NCBI GenBank assembly: GCA_032622095.1
Contig: CP136067.1
Location: 128,543,990-128,607,989, forward strand
Length of the DNA: 64,000 nt
Reading direction: 5' to 3'
Origin: Siphonodentalium dalli
Taxonomy: Eukaryota > Mollusca > Scaphopoda > Gadilida > Siphonodentaliidae
Shown here: piece by piece, positions 1 to 12,100 of the stretch
Layout: the number at the start of each line of letters is the position of its first letter
How positions within the stretch are numbered: the first letter of the stretch is position 1
Notes under the pieces: generated by a model
What the model was told of the DNA's origin: nothing
The model's database searches: none
The model's input: only the letters and a program-made list of their open reading frames with translations
Program-made: the position numbers and the translations under genes

Positions 1-499
1 AATGTTATGTATATATTAACCAGAATATGCAAGTGACTCAAGCCGGTTCGTGACTTTCATGAATGCAAACGTTTACAAATGCCATTAATTTGGATTATCG
101 ATATATACCCATATCATGACAATAATTTGGATAATTATCAATAATATTTTTGGCACATCATGAAGCCCTATCATAAGCCTATTTTCTGTACTTTTAGCAA
201 AGGACAGATATGAGACTCAAAGAAATGATGGAGGTCAGTGTCATTTGATATATTAATGTATGCTGGTTGTAAGTATGTATACGACACCCATGACGTGCAC
301 CACAGTGCATCATCACCTGAAATAGAATAACAGACATAAGCATACAGAAAAATCAAATTCAATCATTACCAAAACAGACACATAAACACTGTGCTAGTAT
401 AGTGACGTACCATTGACAAACAATTTAAATTTACAGATTTATTTTATTCAATCTATTAAAACTACATAGTATGACCATAAATTAATATGACCTGCAAAT
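1..499 (+). other. End of upstream VPS50 intron, no gene seen
   Basis: AT-rich intronic DNA. I see no exon matching the syndetin segment that should precede exon 1, and no clear repeat until the hAT-like element at 500. Confidence 0.6.
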
Positions 500-1812
500 C
501 AGGCCTCAGTTTGCAGGTTGAGAATAGGGAGAAGTGACTTCTCCCTCTGGCAGAAATAGGGAGAAGTGAGAGCAAAATAGGGAGAATTTGATCTGATATT
601 GATTGATTTATTTGAGTGAACTTTTTCAATATCTATTATGTATGTATTCATCATTGATTTTGATTGATGTTAATAAAAATATATTTAACACCCCACCCCA
701 CCCCATATCCAGCATTTATTCCAGGTGAGTTCAATTACATGTAGATGGGCAAATTCTTCTTTCGGGAGCTCACGTTTAGCAACATGATATGCACACTTTA
801 AATATGCAAGAATCTTAATTTTATCGCCGGTTATCTTCTGCATTGGCAATCTTACTTCTGGTCACAGCTGTAATGTGCGTTTCCGCTGAAAGGAAACAAA
901 GGACCAAATGAAATGACTGCTATAATGTCCTAATAATCCGATTACTAATTACAACTATTTAGTGTGGCGTATGTATGTACAATGGAAGTTGGCATTCGCT
1001 ATTCGGCTTGGGGCAATAACATCGCTGCCCTATAGAAACATGCTTCGATATTTTGTCACGTTTGCGTGTAATAAAAACTTTGAGTGACCACGTGTTTCGA
1101 TATTTTATTCATGTGTTAAATGTGGCCCCACCCAAACAGATAATGTTGAAATTGTCTTTTGAGTGAAATAAAATTAGTGCGACACCCAATCGACAATAAA
1201 AAACGAAAACATTTGAGTGACCACGTGGTTTGATATTTTAGAGTTGTCCTTCTTATATAACCTTCCGATATAAACAATGATTATTGAGTGACAACATGGT
1301 TCGATATTTTATAGTTGTTCTTCTTACATAGCCTTCCACTGTGTATATACTTATTTATACTTACAAAGAGCATGCCGAGCGTGGTTTGTCATGTTTTGCT
1401 GGGAACATAATGAGCGCGTGTGTAGGCAGTATCTAATTTGACGTCACGACACACAGAACAATTCCACTTAAATTTGGCGTCTTGAACATACCAGTCAAAT
1501 GCATTTTGATTTAGTTTTTTGCATTTTTTTTCGACAGTGACCCCGATGAGGGAATATCTTCACATTTGCGTTTAGCGGATGGAGAATTTGTGAGCCAAGA
1601 TGATAATGACATCTTATCTTGGGATTACCTTTGTTTCTTTAACCAATACAATTCTAGTTAAAGAATATGTTGGGCCATTTTACCTAAACATCGAGTTCAG
1701 ATACAATTGAAAATCGGAGGGCGACTTCACTTCTCCCTGGCGCGACACTAAGGCGACTTCGTGGCGTCGAGGGCGACTATTTCGTCCTACTCGCCTGGTA
1801 AGCTGAGGCCTG
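500..1812. mobile_element. Non-autonomous hAT-like element with 8-bp TSD
   Basis: Ends CAGGCCTCAG...CTGAGGCCTG, flanked by the direct repeat ctgcaaat (492-499 and 1813-1820): an 8-bp duplication and CAGG ends fit hAT. 1,313 bp, no transposase frame. Subterminal parts carry 'gggagaagtgac' and 'ggcgac' motifs on the two sides. The interior has three degenerate copies of a motif around TTGAGTGACCACGTG (from about 1079, 1213 and 1285). Confidence 0.8.
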
Positions 1813-1830
1813 CTGCAAATATATATGATT

Positions 1831-1846
1831 GGGGGGGGGGGGGGGG
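1831..1846 (+). repeat. Poly-G run (16)
   Basis: Sixteen G in a row just beyond the hAT-like element. Otherwise 1847-2403 shows nothing recognisable. Confidence 0.9.
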
Positions 1847-2403
1847 CACCACACATCCTTCTTTGCCGAGGAAGTCATTGAATATTCAGAATGCCTGTTT
1901 GCAGGGTATTCGGGCATAACTAACACAATTTTAACCTTATAATATGGGCTCCGTTCCTCATTTCAGCACACCACACGACTCGCTCAACAATACAGAAACT
2001 ACACAAAACATTAAAGGGACACCTGGGGAAACCCCCACACCCTGTATTAAAGCTTGTGGGCTCTTCCCCATACAACATTCGATTAAACTTTTGCCGCGTT
2101 CGGACATGACGATTTTCTATGTTCAGATGTCCTCAAAACAACAAATCGTGGGGTGAAGTAGAAGATCACTCGATCTTTTCGACCATCCCGAGCACTTCGC
2201 GCCCGACCACTCTCAAAGTTTGTATCAGGTCTCGGCTCACTAAGCAGCCAGCCTGCAAACAACTAAAAAATTTTGTACCTATGCAAAATGACAGGCACCA
2301 ATTGTTTTTTAACGGGTCATTAGTAATTGGTGCCAGTCATATAAATGTTCACAAAGTATATGCTACATGTATTTGTTATGGGATAACTTCAACTGGGGAA
2401 CTT

Positions 2404-2505
2404 TAATCTGATCCCAGGTCTCCCATAGCAGTTGATGCCTAAGCAAATGAGGTCCCCAGGGACCTCATTCTGCAAATGTCAGACAAACTATATCCAGACT
2501 TGAAA
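2404..2505. mobile_element. Remnant of the 'AGAGGGTGAATTTAGTGATG' foldback family
   Basis: Keeps ggtctcccatagcagttgat, caaatgaggtccccag and the end ctcattctgcaaatgtcag of the long subfamily, with the central hairpin lost. The stretch 2506-3116 up to exon 1 shows no repeat or gene. Confidence 0.7.
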
Positions 2506-3116
2506 TCCCATTTATTCATTGGTGAATGCTAATACAGACCCTGGGCTAATATTTCAAGAATCTCCGACACATCTAAACAAACTGGAAGAATTTTTATCTC
2601 CACTCCTCACCAAATAGACAATGTACATCAACAATAAAAATACAATACAAAATAATCTTCGTTTTTGAAAAAATTAAAGTGGGCTATAAGTAATGTGTGT
2701 ATTAACATGGGTGACATCTGAACATGATAAAATTAAATCTGATCATAGAATGCCAAAGTCAAATTTCTTACAAAATGCAAAATGGGGATGTGAGATTAAA
2801 AAGCATATTACCAGGCACACCATCATATCACTAATGCTGTCCTCTGTGACACAATGTGTGCGCATTAAAGATCCGTGCCATGGCGAAGATGTCACAGGTT
2901 TGGTAAAAATTCCTGGACAAATAGGGCAGATCTACTCGAACCCATCTTATAATATTCAGTAATTGAATGAAAGTGATACCAACGAGGAAGAATATTTCCC
3001 AGTGAAATTAACCCTCTGTGTGGTCTTTCCTCTACCCGTCATACTGGCATTGTGATTGTGGCTGAAACGGTAATAAACCTTAGTCATCCAAAAATAAATA
3101 TTGTATATTTTTGTAG

Positions 3117-3199
3117 GATGAAGATTATTGTGAAGCCATCAACGTTTGCCTTGAATGTCAGAAAGCTGCAGCCACATTTAAACACTTCAAATGTATAAG
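3117..3199 (+). CDS. VPS50: VPS50 window exon 1
   Basis: Residues 1-28 of the visible part: [20 protein letters not shown], then FKHFKCI. Acceptor ttttgtag, donor AAG|GTGAGA, leaving two bases of a split serine codon. It matches the human [18 protein letters not shown] segment of the N-terminal Vps54-like region. It is an internal exon: the base before it is intronic and no earlier VPS50 exon could be found in 1-3116. Confidence 0.92.
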
Positions 3200-6100
3200 G
3201 TGAGACGTCAAAAATCGAGTATATTTTTCTTATAGGAAGAATCAACGATTATAAGACAATTCCATGATTTTTCATCCTCGCAAGAAAAACAATTCTCAGT
3301 ATAGAATATTTTTGCTTGATTTGAGATATTTTTTTTACTTTAATGCTACATGATGGTTTGCGCTCCGGAATACACTTTAATTGCAATTCTGGAATCGGAA
3401 ATGGAATAACACACGACTTCCGGAAAAGGTGTATTGTGTTATCTTCACATGAAACAATTAAAAACTTATTGCACTGCTTTTTCTTTGTTTTAGTCATCAC
3501 ATAGTATTACCATAAATAATTCAGAGCTCTAGATTTCTATGGTCTACATTATTGAAATTTATGTGACCGCTGACTAAAACGTTGAACGGGCACATATGCG
3601 AAACAATATCAATTTATCAAAAAATAGAAGAAACAAAACACATATTTTCAGCACTGTATTGTCAAATTTGATCTGTAATTTACCTCGTAGGTATGTTTTG
3701 AGATACTTCTTACCAAATTGTAAGTTTGGGGTTCAAATGAGCCATGTCCGTTTAAATATGAAAATATTTTTTTTTGCTTGTAAGAAAATTCTATGTAAAA
3801 AATATTTTACTTCGGTTAAGGACAATTATTCTTGAAATAAGATATATACATGTACTCTTGTGTCAAGTTATTTTTTATAATTTATATTATTTTTGATTAT
3901 CACAAAACTATTCTGGATACTGGTTGATATATGAAATATATTTTCCCGTTTTAATTTTTTCGCTATCAAATAAATTTAAGAATATTATATCTTCATGCCC
4001 CCAAGAAAATTATTCTAAGAACAGCTATGTTTCTTGTAAGCTAGTTTGTATAACCAGGAAATGTATTTTTGGAGAAATTATATTTGATATTTCTTCTCTG
4101 ATTTTGCAGTGAACTCAGCTCGAAATTACAGGATACACTGGAAATGATTGAGGAACAACTCGACGTCGCCCTCTCTAAGACGTGTACTCACTTCGATGTG
4201 AGTTACTATGAGAGAGTACAGACAGCCTACAAACTGCTTGGTAAAACGCAGGTAATGATTAAAGATCTCACACTAGTTCTATCCATTCACTATTTGCTTG
4301 GATTATATTAAAGGTGGATTATCTCTTTGTAAACATGTATATTATAGTTACCGGGGTATAAAATATTAGATATGAATCGAAGACCCCTGTCCGGAAATGC
4401 TTCTATGGATTAATATTGATTACATTTCGTATATTTTCTGGTCTAAAAATGTGTGGTTGCTTAGCTAATGAAAATAATGGTTAATGTTAACATATACTAT
4501 AATTTTTATTGTGTAATTTTGTCACAAATAAACAATAATTAGACTCATTATCACGTATAACTATGTAATAAAACAATACAAACAATTTGACATTCGGACC
4601 ATAGCTATGGAAAAACCCTAATGATCTCTACCGCTATATGGTATCGCCTGAATAGTCTGTTCTAAAAATAGAACTTTATCATCTCATTTTATAATAAAAT
4701 ATTCGGAATAAAATCAATATTAATTGATAGAAGCGTTTCCGGACATGGATAATTAATTCATATTTATTATTTTATACCCACGAAACTATTTCAAAATTGT
4801 TATATGAAGAGATAATCCATCTTTAATCCATCATTGTCACTTTATTTTTGTCTTTTAGACTGCGATGGACCAGTTACACATGCATTTTACTAGTGCCATT
4901 CATAACACGGCATTCACAATTGTCCTTGGTTATGTTGAGCTGTGTGCAGGAACTGGTCTAACTAACTTACAGAAGAGTCATTACCCAGAACTTTGTAAGG
5001 TCAGTACTATTTAATATTTCATAAGGTCCATCATGGGAGCTGCACTGCTGCATTAAAAATCCTATTTTTACTGAATAGGATTTTTAATGCAGCAGTGCAG
5101 CTCCCATGATGGATAATTCACGTGCATTGTCTTATATGGCAGCCTCGCATATGTACAGTAATGCCCTAAATAATCCACTCCTTAACCAGATCAGAATTAT
5201 GGGTAACTTTTCAGGATTTAGTCGGAAATATGGCTTGTTGCCATTCATCGGAAAGCTCTCAAGTGCTGAGAGCTTTCCGATGAATGGCAACAAGCCATAT
5301 TTCCCACTAAATCCTGAAAAGTTACCCATAATTCTGCTCTGGTTAAGGAGTCGATTATTTAGGGCATTACTGTATATAGGCCAATGTATTCTCTTATATA
5401 TGTGAGGCTCCATATGGGAGAATCGCATATATAAGAGAATGCATTGCACAGGGTTTTCGCAAAATTTCAAGAAGCTCCAGTCATGAAAGGGTTCACCCTT
5501 TCTTTACTATAGACTCATTGACAAGCAGTTATCACTCAGGAAATGTTCAGATAAAAAGTTCAATGAAAGACCATAGGGCATTTGTTGAATTTTATCTCAA
5601 CATTTCCCACCAATGAATAGGAATCATTCTGCACTTTCTATTATTTGTCGTCTGCTTATTTTTCCTGAACATCACTCCAGATAAATAATATAATTTAGTG
5701 ATGCTATCCCGCATAGTGGGCTAACATCACCAAATTCACCCTCTGGGGACCTCATTCTGCTTAGGCCTCAACCGCTATAGGAGACATAGACTCAGATAGA
5801 AGTTCCAAAATAGTGATTATTGTGATTTACACCCATTGGGAACCTCAATTATGCAATGTGTTGTCTGCCAATTTGGGGATATAGAGAAACTAAATTAAAA
5901 AAGAAATTGAATCTATGTGCAGAAGTTTCTACAGAATTTGATAATGAAGAAACTTTCCAGAGAAGATGAGGCCTAAGCAGAATGAGGTCCCTAGAGGGTG
6001 AATTTAGTGATGCTAACCCACTATGCGTGATAGAGTCACTAAATTCACCCTCTGGGGGACCTCATTCTGCAAATGACAGGCACACTAAATTCAGACTTGG

Positions 6101-9100
6101 ACCCCTGAAATCTATACTCGTGCTGTACCATTGATTCATGGTTTTGTTTTCTTCTTTGTGCCTGCTGATATCCTTGTTTAATTTCAATTTCCAGCAAATA
6201 ACTAGTGAAACATTCACGGCATGTCTAATCAATCTCTGCAAGGCATTATGGGAAGTGATGATGAACTACCACAAGACAATGAAATGGCACGACAGTCGAG
6301 AGGAACAAGAATACTTCACACCTCAAGGTAAATTAAATGTCATATAGCCTCATATTAACCCTTTACCCAACAGAAGGGCCCTGTGCCAATGCATTCTCTT
6401 ATATATGCGAGTCGACCATAGGTCGCCTCGCATATATAAGAGAATGCATTGGCTTAACACATTAAAAATTATAAAATTGTTAAAGAATGTAAGAAAAAAT
6501 GGTAAAAAGTGTTAAAAAAAGATTTTTTTTAGGCCAATGCATTCTCTTATATATGCGAGGCGACCTATGGTCGACTCGCATATATAAGAGAATGCATTGG
6601 CACAGGGCATAACTGTAACTATCACAATGTGGTCAAGGAGCCGGTTCCAATGATATCCATATTTGTATGGTTCTATTGAGACAGACTGTTGAAGCTTTAT
6701 TTGGCCGGTTTTGGCCGGTTTGTTGGGTAAAGGGTTAAAGATGGTCTATCTCTTTGTAAACATGTGTTATATATAGTTACCGGGGTATAAAATATTAGAA
6801 ATATTAGATGACCCCTGTCCGGAAATGCTTCTATCGATTGTTATTGATTATATTTTGAATATGTTCTGGTCTAAAAATGTGTGGTTGTTTAGCTAACGAA
6901 CAATAGTGGTTACTGTTAACAGGACCAGAAATTTTAATGTGTTATTTTGTCACAAATAAATGTTCATTAGACTCATTATCGCTTATAAATATGGAATAAA
7001 ACAATACAAACAAGCTGGAACATTAGACATTCGGAACGTCATTATGAACAGTCTAATGATTTCTATCGCTATATGGTATCGCCTGAAGGGTGTGTTCCAA
7101 AAATAGAACAATAAAGTGTCCCATTTAATCATCTCATTTCATATTAAAATATTTGAAATAAAATCAATATTAATTGATAGAAGCATTTCCAGACAGGGGT
7201 CATCAATTCATATTTATTATTTTATACCCACGAAACTATTTCAAATTTCTTATATGAAGAGATAATCCATCTTTAACTTTTAGTTGAACATCCTATCAGA
7301 TGAACCAATAGACATCCAAGTCTGGATCTGGTGTGTCTGACATTTGCAGAACGAGGTCCCTAGAGGGTGAATTTAATTATGCCACCCTGCACAGCGGGCT
7401 AACATTACCAAATTCACCCTCTGGTGAACTTCAATCTGACCATAGGTCTCCCATAACAGTTGAGGCCTCAGCAGAATGAGGTTCCCAGAGTGTGTATTTG
7501 GTGATGCTAGTCCACTGTACAGGATAGCGTCACTAAATTCCCCCTCTGGGGACCTCATTCTGCAAATGTTCCAAGGCTTGTGGGAATCAAGTAACTACTA
7601 ATTGGCAACTATACAGTTATTAAAGGGTTAAAATGACCAATATTATCCAAGTTTTAACCCATCTGTTGTCACATTCCTGAGTTAAAAACTTAAATTATAC
7701 AATCACAGATATATATTATACTTTGAAATGCTTTACTGAAGTACTGGAAATTTATCATGTCAAATTCCACGTGTTTTACAGATTCTCCAGTATGAAGCAA
7801 TAAAGATAAATTATTTCCTGATATGGTAAACAAAAATGAATAAAATTATTGTATTCCACCGAGTTGTTTTTGACAAATACTCAATGCTAAGTATATTATC
7901 TAACTTAAAACCCACCCCGTCGAACTATTATTGGAGCCGACTATCCTATTGGTCTGGCCTGTTGCGCTGTCTTGATCACCTGGTTATACACCGCAGTTCA
8001 GCAAGGACAGCTATTATAATATGCATTGTATTTGTACTTTCTGTTCTCTTTGTCTGAAATTTACTTAATCATAGCCCCAAAAATAGATATGTGAAATATT
8101 TTGATCAGTACTCCTTATCAGACCTTTATTGTTATACTTGTTGAAGGATATTTAATAAGTTATCTAAAGTCACTTGTTAAGGGTGCATTTACACTGATAT
8201 AGAACTGTATACAGATCTGTATGAAGTCACGTGTCGCGCATTACTGTGATCACCATATGATTACTAATAGTGAATGCGCGCTGATCAGTACTCTGGTAAT
8301 TGACAATTCACTACGAGTCGTTTCAGTTTAGGCCAGACATAAAAATGAATCAACTATCAGCAGACAACAGCGATTTGGTATGTGCCGCATGTATTTAAAG
8401 TGTATTCTTATACCACTTCATAATGGTTCGAAGAAAGAATGCAAATCGCATAGGAATACACAATAAACAACCGTGTGCACAAATAGAGAGGCTAGAGAGC
8501 ACCCATATAGCTTTAGAGGCGATTCCACCAATTGATATTTAGGATTTCAGGTGATCATCTATATATATATAGGTCTCCTGTTTGACACCATCTGGGCGGT
8601 GGCCATTTTGGATCTGTATGGAATGGGTATCCACCCTACAACACCCTTTATTTGACCAAATGTAGTAAAAATTCCAACTGATGACAATTCAAATGACAAT
8701 GTTGGCCAAATGTAGGACAATATTGTTTTCTTAAATTAACTAGCATTTTTGACTGGCCACGAGGAGGGACCAGGACACAATCTTTTCAAGTGTTGGAAAT
8801 TTCCAACCTGACACCCGCCCCCATGATAAGGTTGGAAAACTTCCAGCTGATGGCCATTCCAGCCCAAAAGTTTGATAAAAATTAGGAAATTATGCAAATA
8901 TTGGTCCGAAAACAATACCCCCCCCCCCCCCAATAAAATGTTTGAAAATCAAACTACAAGATCATTTTCAACCTATTGTTGGTTTGGAAATTTCAACTAT
9001 TAAATGTTGTGTCAGGTATAAATTTCCAACTGTTGAAAACTTTGACCAAAGTTTCCACATCCCTGTCCGTGTTCAATATTCGAAATACACGGGTTGAAAT

Positions 9101-12100
9101 GACAACGAACACTAAAACACATTCGCCAAGCCCGAGTAACAATTAATAAAAACAGATTTGCCTGTCGCAATGCTTCGGCGATGACCGTGACGTATAGCGG
9201 ACTAATACCGTTTTCTTTCTGTGTGCATTTCTATATCAACCCGTTTACACTAGTCTGCGTGTAGATCTGTGTACAGTACTATAGCAATGTAAATGCACCC
9301 TAAGAATCTGAATTGTTTCATGATTTTTCTTCATTTTGTTTCTAATTTCAGACAGTTCAAGTCAGGTGGAGGCTACTTTTAACCGACGTTATGTGCGACA
9401 GAAGTTAGAATATGGATTGGGTCGGATATGGCACGACGTACAACAGAAAGTAAAAGTGTTCATTCTCAGCACGGATCTAACGGATTATAAACTGGAAGAA
9501 TTCATCAAAGTTCTTGATATAATACAGAGGTAAGGCCAAACAAATTCAAATTCCTGTTTCTAAGGTTTTAGGTAGCAATACACAATTTCTAGCAATTTTT
9601 TCCACCCTGGGAGGAGGTACTTTACTTCAAATCTATGCTGAGCCATGATCTTTGGCATAGGTTCCTTCAAACATATTTTATTTTAGACAGAAATGGTAGG
9701 TTTAAACAAATGTCTGTATCTAAGCTACTTCGTACAATATGTCACTGAGTTATGCCCCTTGGTTTGCACATACAAAACTCTCAATTTTACCCATTTTTAT
9801 ACGCCTGTTTGAGAAAATGGCCATGTCCATCCATCTGTCTAGCTATCTGTCCATCCCTTAGCAGTTTTGGTTTCTGGATGATGACTTTAGTTTGGGTTAT
9901 TTTATCAGAACTAAATTTGGATGTGAGTTTCCAGACCAAATTTGAATTTTGAATTTGGGTTTTTTCCGATTAAATTGTACTGACTTACGGCTCTTTTCGA
10001 CTTAGAATTTTCAATATTTGAGGTTTCCGGATGATAACTTTAGTTTTTATTATATCGGAACCAAAAACAAGTTAATATTTTAACTTGTCTTGTGATATTT
10101 ACCATATTTACTACTTTACAGAATGATAGAGATTGGAGAAGAGTTCTGCGGCAGTAAATCTGAGGCTCTACAAGATTCTATCAAACAGCAAAGTCTTAAT
10201 TATTTCAAGCATCATCACAGGTAGGATATCATAGAATAGTCACCAAGCATCATCACAGGTAGGATATCATAGAATAGTCACCAAGCATCATCACAGGTAG
10301 GATATCATAGAATAGTCACCAAGCATCATAACAGGTAGGATATCATAGAATAGTCACCAAGCATCATCACAGGTAGGATATCATAGAATAGTCACCAAGC
10401 ATCATCACAGGTAGGATATCATAGAATAGTCACCAAGCATCATCACAGGTAGGATATCATAGAATAGTCACCAAGCATCATCACATGTAGGATATCATAG
10501 AATAGTCACCAAGCATCATCACAGGTAGGATATCATAGAATAGTCACCAAGCATCATCACAGGTAGGATATCATAGAATAGTCACCAAGCATCATCACAT
10601 GTAGGATATCATAGAATAGTCAGCAAGCATCATCACAGGTAGGATATCATAGAATAGTCACCAAGCATCATCACAGGTAGGATATCATAGAATAGTCACC
10701 AAGCATCATCACAGGTAGGATATCATAGAATAGTCACCAAGCATCATCACAGGTAGGATATCATAGAATAGTCACCAAGCATCATCACAGGTAGGATATC
10801 ATAGAATAGTCACCAAGCATCATCACAGGTAGGATATCATAGAATAGTCACCAAGCATCATCACAGGTAGGATATCATAGAATAGTCACCAAGCATCATC
10901 ACAGGTAGGATATCATAGAATAGTCACCAAGCATCATCACAGGTAGGATATCATAGAATAGTCAGCAAGCATCATCACAGGTAGGATATCATAGAATAGT
11001 CACCAAGCATCATCACAGGTAGGATATCATAGAATAGTCACCAAGCATCATCACAGGTAGGATATCATAGAATAGTCACCAAGCATCATCACAGGTAGGA
11101 TATCATAGAATAGCCACCAAGCATCATCACATGTAGGATATCATAGAATAGTCACCAAGCATCATCACATGTAGGATATCATAGAATAGTCAGCAAGCAT
11201 CATCACAGGTAGGATATCATAGAATAGTCACCAAGCATCATCACAGGTAGGATATCATAGAATAGTCACCAAGCATCATCACAGGTAGGATATCATAGAA
11301 TAGTCACCAAGCATCATCACAGGTAGGATATCATAGAATAGTCACCAAGCATCATCACAGGTAGGATATCATAGAATAGTCACCAAGCATCATCACAGGT
11401 AGGATATCATAGAATAGCCACCAAGCATCATCACATGTAGGATATCATAGAATAGTCACCAAGCATCATCACAGGTAGGATATCATAGAATAGTCACCAA
11501 GCATCATCACAGGTAGGATATCATAGAATAGTCACCAAGCATCATCACAGGTAGGATATCATAGAATAGCCACCAAGCATCATCACATGTAGGATATCAT
11601 AGAATAGTCACCAAGCATCATCACATGTAGGATATCATAGAATAGTCAGCAAGCATCATCACAGGTAGGATATCATAGAATAGTCACCAAGCATCATCAC
11701 AGGTAGGATATCATAGAATAGTCACCAAGCATCATCACAGGTAGGATATCATAGAATAGTCACCAAGCATCATCACAGGTAGGATATCATAGAATAGTCA
11801 CCAAGCATCATCACAGGTAGGATATCATAGAATAGTCACCAAGCATCATCACAGGTAGGATATCATAGAATAGTCACCAAGCATCATCACAGGTAGGATA
11901 TCATAGAATAGTCAGCAAGCATCATCACAGGTAGGATATCATAGAATAGTCACCAAGCATCATCACAGGTAGGATATCATAGAATAGTCACCAAGCATCA
12001 TCACAGGTAGGATATCATAGAATAGTCACCAAGCATCATCACAGGTAGGATATCATAGAATAGCCACCAAGCATCATCACATGTAGGATATCATAGAATA

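Noticed and set aside
1-3116. Search for the preceding VPS50 exon (human LRTIKTLQRTDVRLSEML region)
   Set aside because: No matching translation seen on the plus strand; the exon is taken to lie upstream of the window.
5106-5470. Overlapping open frames on both strands (99 and 112 aa)
   Set aside because: Palindrome of MITE family d and c; symmetric open frames are a by-product.
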